A stretch of 64,000 nt of DNA from Streptomyces sp. Je 1-369 (GCF_026810505.1 NZ_CP101750.1:5699501-5763500), one strand, 5' to 3'; positions 16,567-26,207 are shown, numbered from the stretch's first letter. Notes: generated by a model from the letters alone, not told the origin. Made by a program: numbers and translations.

Positions 16567-17448
16567 ATGGATCAAGACTTGAAGTGGGCGGCTCGCAGGG
16601 GCAGGACACCTGCAGCGAAGCCCGTACCAAATTCACGTAAAAACGCTTATCCGGAGCTAACGGGCGGGGTGGTTATGGTAGGGGCTCCACTGGACACCAC
16701 CAGAGCCGACAGGGGAGGTGCGGCTGCGTCCGCGGATCGGGGAGGAGTGCTCCGGCGCTTTCTCGGATTGGCGGGTGAGCCGAAATCCGTGACCGACACC
16801 GCTGACCGCATCCGTGTCAACGACTCCGCTCAGACCGCGACCTTTGCCGCTGACGCGGAATCGCAGGCGTGGACTCCGCCCACCTGGGAGGAGATCGTCA
16901 GCACGCACAGCGGCCGCGTATACCGCCTGGCGTACCGCCTGACCGGCAACCAGCACGACGCCGAGGACCTCACGCAAGAGGTCTTCGTCCGTGTCTTCCG
17001 GTCCCTCTCGACCTACACCCCCGGCACGTTCGAGGGCTGGCTGCACCGCATCACCACGAACCTCTTCCTGGACATGGTGCGCCGCAAGCAGCGCATCCGC
17101 TTCGACGCGCTCGGGGACGACGCGGCGGAGCGGCTGCCGAGCCGTGAGCCGTCGCCCCAGCAGGTGTTCAACGACACGCACTTCGACGCGGACGTCCAGC
17201 AGGCGCTGGACACCCTCGCGCCCGAGTTCCGTGCGGCCGTCGTCCTCTGCGACATCGAAGGCCTTTCGTACGAGGAGATCGCCGCCACCCTCGGCGTCAA
17301 GCTCGGTACGGTCCGCAGCCGTATCCACCGGGGCCGCTCGCAGCTGCGCAAGGCCCTCCAGCACCGGTCTCCCGAGGCCCGAGCCGAGCGCCGTTCGCTC
17401 GCGGTCACGGGTGCCGTGGCGCTGGGAGGAGGGGGCGCGACCGCGTGA
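16567..17448 (+). CDS. sigE: ECF RNA polymerase sigma factor, SigE type
   Basis: Mtb SigE-like ECF factor. Sigma region 2 covers about residues 110-180 ([43 protein letters not shown]) and region 4 about 215-265 ([31 protein letters not shown]). From ATG 16567 it has 293 residues with about 100 variable N-terminal residues. ATG 16675 is a second in-frame start with a weaker site (GGGGTGG), so two isoforms are possible, as described for Mtb sigE. The downstream overlapping anti-sigma, htrA and tatB genes match Rv1221-Rv1224. This factor is distinct from the S. coelicolor factor also called sigE (cell-envelope CseABC system). Confidence 0.92.
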   Translation: MDQDLKWAARRGRTPAAKPVPNSRKNAYPELTGGVVMVGAPLDTTRADRGGAAASADRGGVLRRFLGLAGEPKSVTDTADRIRVNDSAQTATFAADAESQAWTPPTWEEIVSTHSGRVYRLAYRLTGNQHDAEDLTQEVFVRVFRSLSTYTPGTFEGWLHRITTNLFLDMVRRKQRIRFDALGDDAAERLPSREPSPQQVFNDTHFDADVQQALDTLAPEFRAAVVLCDIEGLSYEEIAATLGVKLGTVRSRIHRGRSQLRKALQHRSPEARAERRSLAVTGAVALGGGGATA

Positions 17449-18455
17449 GTGGATCACGGTCGAATCCTGCCGAACGGCACGTAGCCGAGGCCGAGCAGCA
17501 TCTGGGGGACCGGCTCGCCGCCCTTGTGGACGGCGAGTTGGGCCATGACGCGCGCGAGCGCGTCCTCGCACATCTGGCGACCTGTCCGATGTGCAAGACC
17601 GAGGCGGACGCGCAGCGTCGCCTGAAGAACGTCTTCGCGCAGGCGGCCCCGCCGCCGCCCACCGAGAGTTTCCTCGCCCGCCTCCAAGGTCTTCCAGGAG
17701 GCGGTTCCGGGCCGTCCGGCGGGCCCGGCGCCGAGGACGGGTTCGCCACGGGTGCGACCGACTCCGCCGGGCTCCCGCGGGGCGGGATCTTCGGCGTGAG
17801 CACGGAGCCCTTCGTGGAGTACGTGCCCGCGGGCGCCCATGCCGCGGTGCTGCCCAGCGAGCAGCGCGGCTTCCGCATCCACGAGGTCGCCCGGCGGTCC
17901 GAGGCGGAGCGTCCGTCCTGGCGCGGGCGCCGGTTCGCCTTCGCGGCGGCGGGTGCGGTGTCGATGGCCGCGATCGCCCTCGGCGGTGTCACGGTCGGCG
18001 TCCCCGTCGACTCCGGGGGCGACACCCGTGCGGGTGGCTCCGGAAGCAATGTGACCCCGCAGCGCAGTCAGGGTTCCGGCACCGCCGCGACCCCCGACTC
18101 CGTGCGCCGTCGCGGCGGCGGCAATCCGCTGTCGGTGCAGGGACAGCGTCCCGGTGCGCTGTCGGCGCCGGTCGCGCCGACGGAGGTCACGGGCCCGCTG
18201 CTGCCCGGGGCGCCCGCGCAGCCGCTCCGCTCCAGCGATCCCGTGTACGAGCTGGCGGCTCCCATGCTCGCCGGCGCCGCCGCCATCTCACCTCTCATAC
18301 GCCCGGCGCCGCCCGGCCGTCACACCGCCGCCCTGCCCGGCATCAAGCTGCCGCGGGCGGCGGACGCGGTGCTGCCGGGGGACGCGGATCCGGTGACCGC
18401 CGGCGCGGTGGCTCCGGGCGCGGGACCGCTGAAGGGCACGTCGCAGGTCCGCTGA
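17445..18455 (+). CDS. rseA: Zinc-binding anti-sigma factor (RseA-like) with membrane anchor
   Basis: GTG start overlaps the sigE stop (GTGA). In the 336-residue protein the ZAS motif His43-x3-Cys47-x2-Cys50 (HLATCPMC) lies in the N-terminal cytoplasmic domain that would hold SigE. A single membrane helix is at about 164-186 ([18 protein letters not shown]). The remaining 150 residues are extracytoplasmic and rich in Pro, Ala and Gly. Mtb RseA is short and lacks such a tail, so the long outer segment may be a lineage-specific sensor or spacer. Metal- or redox-linked release of SigE is expected from the family. Confidence 0.9.
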   Translation: MSGSRSNPAERHVAEAEQHLGDRLAALVDGELGHDARERVLAHLATCPMCKTEADAQRRLKNVFAQAAPPPPTESFLARLQGLPGGGSGPSGGPGAEDGFATGATDSAGLPRGGIFGVSTEPFVEYVPAGAHAAVLPSEQRGFRIHEVARRSEAERPSWRGRRFAFAAAGAVSMAAIALGGVTVGVPVDSGGDTRAGGSGSNVTPQRSQGSGTAATPDSVRRRGGGNPLSVQGQRPGALSAPVAPTEVTGPLLPGAPAQPLRSSDPVYELAAPMLAGAAAISPLIRPAPPGRHTAALPGIKLPRAADAVLPGDADPVTAGAVAPGAGPLKGTSQVR

Positions 18456-18597
18456 CGCGGTGGCTGACGCGACGGCGCCCTGCGCTTCCGCGCGTGAACC
18501 TGGTTGAATCCTCGGTGGGCCGTGCCCGCCGGGGATTCGGCGGTCACGGGGTTGAGCATGCAAACGGCGTCCGCCGCGGGCCAGTTGTGGGGAGAAC

Positions 18598-20643
18598 ATG
18601 GACGAGGGGAAGCCCACGAAGGCGAACTGGTGGAGCCGCCCACGGCCGGGCGAGCGGGCTACGTCAGACGAGCCCTCGCCACAGCCCCCGCACCCCACCG
18701 ACGCCTCGCCCCCCGCTTCGGAGGCCCCGGCCCAGCCGGACGCGACGAGGACCGAGCCGTCGCACCCGGCCAACGTTCCGCCGGGGCAGCCGCAGGGCGA
18801 CTCCGCCGAGGTCCCGGGTCAGCCGGGCGGGGCGTGGGCCGAGCCGTCGCTCGCGGCCGACGTTGCGCCGGGCCGGGCGCCGGACGCTTCGGCGGTGCCC
18901 GGCCGTTCCGCGCAGGCCCCGGGCCAGTCGGACGCGACGTGGAGCGAGCCGTTGCCTCCCGCCGACGTACCGCAGGGCCAAACGCAGGCGCAGCCGGATG
19001 TGGCGTGGGCCGAGCCTGGCGCGCAGCCGCAGTCGCAGCCGCAGCCGCAGCCGCAGTCTCCGGGTGGTTCGGCGCTGTCCGGTGAGTACCCGGCCGCGCC
19101 CGGCGGGTCGGGCGCGCAGGAGCCCGTGCCCATGGAGCGGCCGCGGCCCCTGCACGACCCGGATCCGTACAGCACTCCGCCCTACGGTGAACCCGGGCCC
19201 TGGGCGCCCGCGCCGCCCGTGCAGCATCCCGCGGCGACTCCGGCGCACGGGACCCAGCTCCCACCGCCCCCGCACGGCGGCACGCCTCCGCACGGGACGC
19301 CCGGGCCCACGCCGCACCAGCCCCAACAGCAGCCCCAGGCCCCTTACAGCGGCACGCCCCCGCACGGCACGCCCGGGCCCGCCCCGCACGTGCCCCAGCA
19401 GCACCAGCACCAGCCCTCGGGAGCCCCCGTGCAGCCCGGGGCCGCTCAGGGCGCGCCCCGTCAGCCGTACGACCCCTGGAACGCTCCGCTTCAGCAGGTC
19501 GGGTCCCTGCCTCCCGAGACTCGGGAGAAGCGGGACAAGCGGGGGCGACGCGCGTTGTTCATCGGGGTGGCCGTCATCGCCCTGCTCTCGGGGCTCATCG
19601 GTGGCGCCACCGGTGCGTACCTGGAGCGGAACGGGACCGGTGACGTCGAGCTGCGGCAGGCCGACGCCGAGTCCGCCGACCGGCCCAAGGGCAGCGTCGC
19701 CGGCATCGCGTCCGCCACCCTGCCCGGCGTCGTGACGCTGCACGTCAGTGGCGACTCCGCGCAGGGCACCGGCACCGGCTTCGTCCTCGACGACAAGGGC
19801 CACATCCTCACCAACAACCACGTCGTGGAGCCCGCGGGCACCGGCGGCGAGGTCTCCGTGACCTTCAGCGGCGGCGAGACCGCCAAGGCGGAGGTCGTCG
19901 GCCGCGACTCCGGCTACGACCTCGCGGTCGTCAAGGTGAGCGGCGTCCGCGGCCTCAAGCCCCTGCCCCTCGGCAACTCCGAGAACGTACAGGTGGGCGA
20001 CGCCGTCGTGGCCATCGGCGCCCCCTTCGACCTGGAGAACACCGTCACCTCCGGGATCATCAGCGCCAAGGAGCGCCCCATCACCGCGGGCGGCGAGAAG
20101 GGCGACGGCAGCGACATCTCGTACGTGGACGCACTCCAGACCGACGCGCCGATCAACCCGGGCAACTCCGGCGGCCCCCTCGTCGACTCCAAGGCCCGCG
20201 TCGTCGGCATCAACAGCGCCATACGCTCCGCCGACGAGGGCTCGGAGCCGGGCGGCGGCCAGGCAGGCTCCATCGGCCTCGGCTTCGCCATCCCGATCAA
20301 CCAGGGCAAGCGCGTCGCCGAAGAGCTGATCAACTTCGGCAAGGCGACGCACCCCGTGATCGGCGTCACGCTCGACACGGAGTTCAACGGCGACGGAGCC
20401 CGCATAGCGGACAAGGGCAAGAACGGCGGCTCTTCGGTCAACAAGAACGGCCCCGGAGACAAGGCGGGCCTCAAGCCGGGCGACGTCATCACCGAGGTCG
20501 ACGGCCGCGCCGTGCACTCCAGCGACGAACTGATCGTCAAGGTCCGCGCGCACCGTCCCAAGGACCGCCTGCGGCTGACCGTCGAGCGCGACGGCGACGA
20601 CCGCGAGGTGACCCTGGTGCTCGGATCGGCCGGCAGCGGCTGA
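18598..20643 (+). CDS. htrA: HtrA/DegP-type membrane serine protease
   Basis: A 681-residue protease, ATG after GGGGAG. About 315 N-terminal cytoplasmic residues are Pro/Gln-rich and repetitive (PSEPL-type repeats, then HGTPGP repeats), followed by one membrane helix at about 317-340. The trypsin-like domain outside has His408 (TNNHVV), Asp441 (GYDLAVV) and Ser524 (GNSGGPL). A C-terminal PDZ domain (AGLKPGDVITEVDGRAV) follows. It degrades or refolds damaged exported proteins. In Mtb the equivalent htrA is in the SigE regulon. The cytoplasmic region is far longer than in the model proteins. A 142-base gap separates it from rseA. Confidence 0.93.
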   Translation: MDEGKPTKANWWSRPRPGERATSDEPSPQPPHPTDASPPASEAPAQPDATRTEPSHPANVPPGQPQGDSAEVPGQPGGAWAEPSLAADVAPGRAPDASAVPGRSAQAPGQSDATWSEPLPPADVPQGQTQAQPDVAWAEPGAQPQSQPQPQPQSPGGSALSGEYPAAPGGSGAQEPVPMERPRPLHDPDPYSTPPYGEPGPWAPAPPVQHPAATPAHGTQLPPPPHGGTPPHGTPGPTPHQPQQQPQAPYSGTPPHGTPGPAPHVPQQHQHQPSGAPVQPGAAQGAPRQPYDPWNAPLQQVGSLPPETREKRDKRGRRALFIGVAVIALLSGLIGGATGAYLERNGTGDVELRQADAESADRPKGSVAGIASATLPGVVTLHVSGDSAQGTGTGFVLDDKGHILTNNHVVEPAGTGGEVSVTFSGGETAKAEVVGRDSGYDLAVVKVSGVRGLKPLPLGNSENVQVGDAVVAIGAPFDLENTVTSGIISAKERPITAGGEKGDGSDISYVDALQTDAPINPGNSGGPLVDSKARVVGINSAIRSADEGSEPGGGQAGSIGLGFAIPINQGKRVAEELINFGKATHPVIGVTLDTEFNGDGARIADKGKNGGSSVNKNGPGDKAGLKPGDVITEVDGRAVHSSDELIVKVRAHRPKDRLRLTVERDGDDREVTLVLGSAGSG

Positions 20644-20802
20644 GTAAAGGACTGGCCACGTCTGATCCGGGTTGTCGTGCAGCGGCTACCGGACAGACAT
20701 CAGCGACGGGTACCGTGGTCACGGTCCGACCCGGACGACGACCTGTTGCCGACGACCTGCTGCGGGCTGAGGACATCGCGGACATCGCGCAAGGAGCTCT
20801 AG

Positions 20803-21264
20803 GTGTTCAATGACATTGGCGCACTCGAGATAGTGACGCTGGTCGTCCTCGCCGTGCTCATCTTCGGTCCGGACAAGCTGCCGAAGGTCATCCAGGACAT
20901 CTCCCGCACGATCCGCAAGATCCGCGAGTTCTCCGACAGTGCGAAAGCGGACATCCGCGATGAGCTGGGCCCCGAGTTCAAGGACTTCGAGTTCGAGGAC
21001 CTGAACCCCAAGAAGTTCATCCGCAAGCAGCTCGACAACGACGAGCTCGGGCTCAAGGAAATCCGCAACGGATTCGACCTGAAGAAGGAGATGAACGAGG
21101 TCGCGGACGCCGTGCACGGCCGCGAGAGCGACTCCTCCGACACCGGCTCGGCGGCCTCCGCCGCCCCGTCCGGCGGAGGCCGCGTCGACATGCTGAAGAA
21201 GTCCGAGGAGCCCGGGAAGCCGGTCGCCGACGACCGCCCGCCCTTCGACGCGGACGCCACCTGA
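20803..21264 (+). CDS. tatB: Sec-independent protein translocase TatB
   Basis: A 153-residue protein with the single TatA/B-type membrane helix at residues 1-21 (MFNDIGALEIVTLVVLAVLIFGPDKLP) including the FGP hinge. An amphipathic helix and a charged tail follow. The acidic N-terminal residues before the helix and the long tail favour TatB over TatA. GTG start after AAGGAGC. It exports folded proteins with the twin-arginine system. tatA and tatC are not in the window. Gene order htrA-tatB agrees with Rv1223-Rv1224. Confidence 0.92.
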   Translation: MFNDIGALEIVTLVVLAVLIFGPDKLPKVIQDISRTIRKIREFSDSAKADIRDELGPEFKDFEFEDLNPKKFIRKQLDNDELGLKEIRNGFDLKKEMNEVADAVHGRESDSSDTGSAASAAPSGGGRVDMLKKSEEPGKPVADDRPPFDADAT

Positions 21265-21384
21265 GGCCTCTCCTGGACTGCCCCCGCCAACAGGTGTGGC
21301 TATCCTGCCTTGTTGTCCGGCGTGAGGACGCCCGAGGGGGGCGGGCCGCTCCGGACAGACGAGAGCGAGGAGGCGGCCGGGTAC

Positions 21385-22056
21385 ATGGAGACGACAAGTC
21401 GGGTGGGCGCGCAGGCGCCGACCGCGGAAGGCACCGCACCAGCGGTGTCGACCGCCCGGCGCACGGTCGACGGCTACCTGCTGGCGCCCTTCCCCTGGTA
21501 CGGCCTCGACGAGGCCTTCACGGGGCAGCGCTGGTTGATGCAGGTCGGCGCGACATCGGACGGTGCCGTGGAGCACGGTTCCATCGGACACGGTGACGAG
21601 CCGTCGGTCGTGGCCGAGGGCACCCTCGGCAACAGCGACAAGGAGCGCTTCGCGGTCGTGGTGACCGTCGCGGCCAACCCGGTGCGGCGCACCGCGGACG
21701 GCACGGGCGTCCTGGAGGCCACGTCGGTCTCCTCGGCGGCCTGGCTCGCCGGGGTCGGCCTGCTGAACTTCACCTGGCCCGGCCAGATGGACCACTCCCT
21801 GCGCGACGACTGGCTCGACCAGCAGACGGAGACCGCCTGGGTCCTCGCCGACGACCTCGACGGTTCCGACTGGTCGTCGCTGTCGCTGCCGGTCGACGGG
21901 GTGCCGACGCCGTTCCACTACCGCGAGTCCGAGTTCGGCTGGATCCTCGCGGGCTCCACGAAGGAGGGCGTGCACCTGGGCGCGTACGGGCGCGGCATGA
22001 GCGCGTACGGGCTCGGCTTCTCAGTGGTCCAGGACATCGGCGCGTACGCCTCGTAG
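21385..22056 (+). CDS. Conserved hypothetical protein
   Basis: A 223-residue protein of unknown function; ATG 21385 lies 11 bases after GAGGAGG, and a longer upstream frame lacks such a site. No membrane helix or signal peptide. The sequence contains recognisable strands (RFAVVVTVAANPVRRTADG, HYRESEFGWILAGSTKEGVHLGAYGRGMSAYGLGF) that suggest a compact beta-rich fold. The wording of the ends (YGLGFSVVQDIGAY) is typical of an actinobacterial family without assigned role. It is separated from the convergent mrp gene by a hairpin. Confidence 0.78.
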   Translation: METTSRVGAQAPTAEGTAPAVSTARRTVDGYLLAPFPWYGLDEAFTGQRWLMQVGATSDGAVEHGSIGHGDEPSVVAEGTLGNSDKERFAVVVTVAANPVRRTADGTGVLEATSVSSAAWLAGVGLLNFTWPGQMDHSLRDDWLDQQTETAWVLADDLDGSDWSSLSLPVDGVPTPFHYRESEFGWILAGSTKEGVHLGAYGRGMSAYGLGFSVVQDIGAYAS

Positions 22057-22071
22057 GACCGCCGCACACGC

Positions 22072-22110
22072 CGACGGGGGCGTCGCTCACACGGAGCGGC
22101 GCCCCCGTCG
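22072..22110. terminator. Bidirectional hairpin between convergent genes
   Basis: Arms 22072-22088 and 22094-22110 pair over 17 bp with one G-T wobble and a 5-base loop. It lies between the hypothetical gene and mrp, which face each other. Confidence 0.82.
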
Positions 22111-22130
22111 ACGTAACGGAAGAGCGGAAC

Positions 22131-23264
22131 TCAGAACTTGTTGCGCGGCGTGATGCCAAGCGACATGCCCGACAGGCCGCGCTGGCGGCCGCCCAGCTTG
22201 CCCGCGATGGCGCGCAGCGCCGAGCCCGCGGGGGACTCCGGGTCGGTCAGGACGACGGGCTTGCCCTCGTCGCCGCCCTCCCGCAGCCGCACGTCGATCG
22301 GGATGGAGCCGAGGACCGGCACCGTCGCGCCCGTCGTCTTCGTGAGGCCCTCGGCGACCTTCTGGCCGCCGCCCGTGCCGAACACGTCGACCATCTCGCC
22401 GCAGTGCGGGCAGGGCAGGCCCGACATGTTCTCGACGACGCCGACGATCTTCTGGTGGGTCTGCACGGCGATGGAGCCGGCCCGCTCGGCGACCTCGGCG
22501 GCCGCCTGCTGAGGCGTCGTCACGACCAGGATCTCGGCGTTCGGGACGAGCTGCGCGACCGAGATCGCGATGTCGCCCGTGCCCGGCGGCAGGTCGAGGA
22601 GCAGCACGTCCAGGTCGCCCCAGAAGACGTCCGCGAGGAACTGCTGGAGCGCGCGGTGCAGCATCGGGCCGCGCCACACGACCGGCGCGTTGCCCGGCGT
22701 GAACATGCCGATGGAGATGACCTTCACGCCGTGCGCCGACGGCGGCATGATCATGTTCTCGACCTGGGTGGGCTTGCCGTCGGCGCCCAGCATGCGGGGC
22801 ACCGAGTGGCCGTAGATGTCCGCGTCGACGACGCCGACCTTCAGGCCGTCGGCGGCCATCGAGGCGGCGAGGTTCACCGTCACCGAGGACTTGCCGACGC
22901 CGCCCTTGCCGGACGCGACCGCGTAGACCCGGGTCAGCGAGCCGGGCTTGGCGAAGGGGACCTCACGCTCGGCGGTGCCGCCGCGCAGCGCGGCCGCCAG
23001 TTCCTTGCGCTGTTCGTCGCCCATCACGTCCAGGGTCACGGTGACGTCCGTGACGCCTTCGACCGCCGCGACCGCGTCGGTCACGTTCTTGGTGATGGTC
23101 TCGCGCATGGGGCAGCCGGAGACCGTCAGGTACACGGTGACCGCTACTGCCCCCTCGGCGGAGATGTCCACCGATTTGACCATCCCCAGTTCGGTGATGG
23201 GTCGCTGGATCTCGGGGTCGTTCACCGTCGCCAGTGCTTCACGCACCGCGTCTTCCGTAGCCAT
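22131..23264 (-). CDS. mrp: Mrp/NBP35-type Fe-S cluster carrier ATPase
   Basis: A 377-residue protein. The N-terminal MIP18 (DUF59) domain covers residues 1-90 and contains the conserved SGCPMRETI. The deviant Walker A GKGGVGKSS is at 119-127, the switch DADIYGHS near 148, LLLDLPPGTGD near 221 and the cluster-binding CPHC motif at Cys285/Cys288. It scaffolds and transfers Fe-S clusters in the cytosol, in line with ferredoxin and nitrate-reductase genes elsewhere in the window. Equivalent to Rv1229c. Confidence 0.95.
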   Translation of the reverse strand: MATEDAVREALATVNDPEIQRPITELGMVKSVDISAEGAVAVTVYLTVSGCPMRETITKNVTDAVAAVEGVTDVTVTLDVMGDEQRKELAAALRGGTAEREVPFAKPGSLTRVYAVASGKGGVGKSSVTVNLAASMAADGLKVGVVDADIYGHSVPRMLGADGKPTQVENMIMPPSAHGVKVISIGMFTPGNAPVVWRGPMLHRALQQFLADVFWGDLDVLLLDLPPGTGDIAISVAQLVPNAEILVVTTPQQAAAEVAERAGSIAVQTHQKIVGVVENMSGLPCPHCGEMVDVFGTGGGQKVAEGLTKTTGATVPVLGSIPIDVRLREGGDEGKPVVLTDPESPAGSALRAIAGKLGGRQRGLSGMSLGITPRNKF

Positions 23265-23308
23265 GGGACCGATAGTACGGCGCGGTAACCCCGCCCCGGA
23301 AAGGTATG

Positions 23309-23866
23309 TCAGCGGTCGCCTACGTCACTTCTGCGCGAGCGCTCCGACGGGAACAGGGCGCGCTGCTCCTCCAGCTCCTTGACCAGGTCTTGGAGCTCGG
23401 AGCGGATCCAGTCGCGGGTGGCCACCTCGCCGAGGCCCATGCGCAGCGAGGCGATCTCGCGCGTGAGGTACTCGGTGTCCGCGATGGACCGCTCGTTCTG
23501 CTTGCGGTCCTGTTCGAGGTTGACGCGGTCGCGGTCGTCCTGGCGGTTCTGTGCGAGGAGGATCAGCGGGGCGGCGTACGACGCCTGCAAGGACAGCATC
23601 AGCGTCAGGAAGATGAACGGGTACTGGTCGAAGCGCAGGTGGTCGGGGGCGGCGATGTTCCACACCACCCACATGATGATGACGACCGTCATCCAGACGA
23701 TGAACCTGCCGGTGCCCAGGAACCGCGCGATGCGCTCCGAGAGGCGCCCGAAGGCCTCCGGGTCGTAGTCGGGCAGGAGCCTGTTGCGCGGGGGCCTGGG
23801 CTGGTCCAGACGGAAGCGCGGGGTCCGCGCTTCGGGACGGTTCTCGCGGTCGCGGTCAGCCGCCAT
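23309..23866 (-). CDS. DUF1003 membrane protein
   Basis: Start at ATG 23866 (GGAGGAGGAAGGGG upstream) gives 185 residues; a longer frame is a shadow of the next gene. Two membrane helices (FIVWMTVVIIMWVVWNIAA and FIFLTLMLSLQASYAAPLILLAQ) flank RFDQYPF, which is the DUF1003 signature. The C-terminus is a coiled coil (DRDRVNLEQDRKQNERSIAD). Function unknown. The start overlaps the end of the MgtE-like gene by 11 bases, so both are co-translated, as in Rv1231c-Rv1232c. Confidence 0.9.
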   Translation of the reverse strand: MAADRDRENRPEARTPRFRLDQPRPPRNRLLPDYDPEAFGRLSERIARFLGTGRFIVWMTVVIIMWVVWNIAAPDHLRFDQYPFIFLTLMLSLQASYAAPLILLAQNRQDDRDRVNLEQDRKQNERSIADTEYLTREIASLRMGLGEVATRDWIRSELQDLVKELEEQRALFPSERSRRSDVGDR

Positions 23867-25133
23867 GGCCCGCCCCTTCCTCCTCCAGGTGGAACTCCGT
23901 CTCGCGCCAGTCGTCCGGCAGCATGTGGTCGAGCACGTCGTCGACCGTGATCGCGCCGAGCAGCGAGCCGCTCTCGTCGACGACCGGGGCCGCCACCATG
24001 TCATACGTCGCGAAGTACCCGGCGACGGCCGGCAGCGTCGTGCCGGGCGCGAGCGGCAGCAGATCGTCGTCCAGGATCGAGCCGACCAGCGTGTACGGGG
24101 GATCGCGCAGCAGCCGTTGGAAGTGCACGGTGCCCAGGTACTTGCCCGTCGGCGTCTCGTCCGGCGGGCGGCACACGTACACCTGCGCGGCGAGCGCCGG
24201 GGAGAGGTCCTGCTGCCGCACCCGGGCGAGCGCGTCGGCGACCGTCGCGTCGGGCCGCAGCACGATCGGCTCGGTGGTCATCATGCCGCCGGCGGTCCGC
24301 TCCTCGTACGCCATCAGGCGCCGCACGTCCGCCGCGTCGCCGGGCTGCATCAGGGTCAGCAGCCGTTCCTTGTCCTCCTCGGGCAGCTCGGCCAGGAGGT
24401 CGGCCGCGTCGTCCGGGTCCATGGCCTCCAGGACGTCGGCCGCGCGCTCCTCCTTGAGCTTCCCGAGGATCTCGATCTGGTCGTCCTCGGGGAGCTCCTC
24501 CAGGACGTCGGCGAGCCGGTCGTCGTCGAGGGCGGCGGCCACCTCGGTCCGCCGCTTGGGGGTGAGGTGGTGCAGGACGTTGGCGAGGTCGGCGGGGCGC
24601 AGCTGCTCGAAGGTGGCCAGGAGGCTCTCCGCGCCCTGCCCGTGCTCCTCCAGGGAGAAGCCGTCCACGGCGGACCAGTCGACGGTGAGCGTCTCGCCCT
24701 TGCGCCGGAACGTGCCGGCCTTGCCCTTCCGTGCGAAGACCCGGTCGATCTCCCAGTCGCGCCGGGCGGGCAGCTGCTGAATCGATACGTCGAGGACGGT
24801 GACCTCGTCACCCGTCTCGACGAGCCGCACCCGCCGGTCGAGCATCTCACCGAGGACGAGCCGCTCGGTGGGCCGCTGCTCGAAGCGCCGCACGTTCAGG
24901 ACGCCGGTGGTGATGACCTGGCCCGACTCGATGCCGGTGACGCGGGTCATCGGCAGGAAGATGCGGCGCCGGGTCGCGAGCTCGACGACGAGCCCGAGGA
25001 GCCGGGGCGGCCGTCTGCCGACCCGCAGCATCGCCACCAGATCGCGCACCCGGCCCACCTGGTCGCCGTTCGGGTCGAAGACGGGGGTGCCGGAAAGGTG
25101 TGAGACGAAGACCCTGGGGGCACCTGCCGCCAT
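23856..25133 (-). CDS. MgtE N-domain/CBS-domain protein lacking the transport domain
   Basis: A 425-residue soluble protein. It has a PRC-barrel-like N-terminus (HLSGTPVFDPNGDQVGRVRDLV), a second such half, then the superhelical MgtE intracellular domain at about 175-275 (LRPADLANVLHHLTPKRR, LADVLEELPEDDQIEIL, DPDDAADLLAELPEED). A CBS pair follows at about 290-410 (GGMMTTEPIVLRPDATVADAL, YDMVAAPVVDESGSLLGAITVDDV). MgtE channels sense Mg2+ with just these domains, but the five-helix pore is absent here. It may be a cytosolic Mg2+ sensor acting on DUF1003 or CorA (26745-27881). Confidence 0.9.
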   Translation of the reverse strand: MAAGAPRVFVSHLSGTPVFDPNGDQVGRVRDLVAMLRVGRRPPRLLGLVVELATRRRIFLPMTRVTGIESGQVITTGVLNVRRFEQRPTERLVLGEMLDRRVRLVETGDEVTVLDVSIQQLPARRDWEIDRVFARKGKAGTFRRKGETLTVDWSAVDGFSLEEHGQGAESLLATFEQLRPADLANVLHHLTPKRRTEVAAALDDDRLADVLEELPEDDQIEILGKLKEERAADVLEAMDPDDAADLLAELPEEDKERLLTLMQPGDAADVRRLMAYEERTAGGMMTTEPIVLRPDATVADALARVRQQDLSPALAAQVYVCRPPDETPTGKYLGTVHFQRLLRDPPYTLVGSILDDDLLPLAPGTTLPAVAGYFATYDMVAAPVVDESGSLLGAITVDDVLDHMLPDDWRETEFHLEEEGAGHGG

Positions 25134-25325
25134 ACGCGCGCTCCTTCAGGCCGGGGGTTTCATGCCGGTTGGTCCGTCAATACGGGCTTCAGGCTAGCCC
25201 GTCCCGGTCGGGTACGCCCCAGTGGAGGGTCCGGAAGGACTGCTGCCGGTCGGCTCGGCCGACACGGGTACGCTGCCGTACTGCCAAAGCCGTAGAGGTC
25301 GTCCGTACGAGAGGCAGCGCCACCT

Positions 25326-26096
25326 GTGACCGCTCTTCCCCTGGCCAGCCGCGCCCGCAGGGCAGCGTTCGTGAGCGCGATGTGCGCGGGCCTGGTCGCG
25401 GCGGCGACGAGTCTGACGGGCTGCAGCAGCGGCGAGGACCCGGACGCGGGCACCAACGGCGTCGGGAAGCTCTCGGCGTCGAAGATCCAGGGCAAGGCGG
25501 ACAAGGCGGCCGACGCGGCGTCGGCGGTCCGGCTCTCCGGCACGGTGGTCAGCAAGAGCCACTCGTACAGCCTCGACATGCGTCTCAAGGGCGAGGGCGG
25601 CACCGGCTCGGTCACCTCCAAGGGGAGGACGTTCCAGCTGCTTCGGATCGGCGAGCAGCTGTACCTGAAGGCCGACACGGAGTTCTGGACGGGCGGCGGC
25701 CAGGCCGACGGCAAGTCCGGGAAGGCCGACGCGACGGCCGCGGCCAAGCTGGACGGCAAGTACGTCAAGGTCCCGCAGGGCGACCCCGCCTACCAGCAGC
25801 TGAGCGGCTTCACGGACAAGGACAAGCTCCTGAGCGGCATGCTCACGCTGCACGGCAAGCTCACCGTGGGCGACCGCGGCAAGACGGGCGCACTGCGCAG
25901 CATCAAGATCACCGGCGACGAGGGCGCGGGCGGCACGCTCTCCGTCTCCCTGGACGGCAAGCCGTACCCGCTGCGCCTGGACCGCGGCGGCGACGCGGGC
26001 ACCCTGAAGCTCACGGACTGGAACAAGGACTTCCCCTTGGAGGAGCCGGCCAAGGACGAGATGGTCGACTACGGGAAGCAGCTGCCGACGTCTTGA
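25326..26096 (+). CDS. Lipoprotein, LppX/LprAFG-like
   Basis: A 256-residue exported lipoprotein from GTG 25326: basic start, hydrophobic core and lipobox LTGC with the modified Cys near 37. The mature part repeats the pattern of LppX/LprG-type half-barrel proteins (SYSLDMRLKGEGGTGSV, QLLRIGEQLYLKAD, GKYVKVPQGDPAYQQL, LDGKPYPLRLD). Such proteins bind or carry lipid-like molecules at the outer face of the membrane. The ligand here is unknown. It is monocistronic and followed by a dispersed repeat element. Confidence 0.85.
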   Translation: MTALPLASRARRAAFVSAMCAGLVAAATSLTGCSSGEDPDAGTNGVGKLSASKIQGKADKAADAASAVRLSGTVVSKSHSYSLDMRLKGEGGTGSVTSKGRTFQLLRIGEQLYLKADTEFWTGGGQADGKSGKADATAAAKLDGKYVKVPQGDPAYQQLSGFTDKDKLLSGMLTLHGKLTVGDRGKTGALRSIKITGDEGAGGTLSVSLDGKPYPLRLDRGGDAGTLKLTDWNKDFPLEEPAKDEMVDYGKQLPTS

Positions 26097-26126
26097 GGGG
26101 GCCGGGATCGCGGGCCGGATGAGGCG

Positions 26127-26190
26127 AGCCCCGCAGGGGCAGCCTCAGGGGCGCGGGGAACTGCGCGACCAGCCACAGCGCACCCGCGGA
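26127..26190. repeat. Streptomyces dispersed extragenic repeat element
   Basis: This intergenic stretch contains GGGGCGCGGGGAACTGCGCG followed by ACCAGCCAC and an AGCCCCGCAGGGGC mini-hairpin. I recognise it as the short element found in many copies between genes in Streptomyces chromosomes. Only one copy is seen in this window. It lies between two convergent genes. Confidence 0.7.
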
Positions 26191-26207
26191 GCGAAGCAAC
26201 CCCGCCC

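Noticed and set aside
18456..18597. SigE-type promoter before htrA
   Set aside because: GAACC is present at 18496-18500 but no CGTT lies at the right distance.
18664..20553. 629-codon minus-strand frame under htrA
   Set aside because: Shadow of htrA; the protease triad and PDZ domain are on the plus strand.
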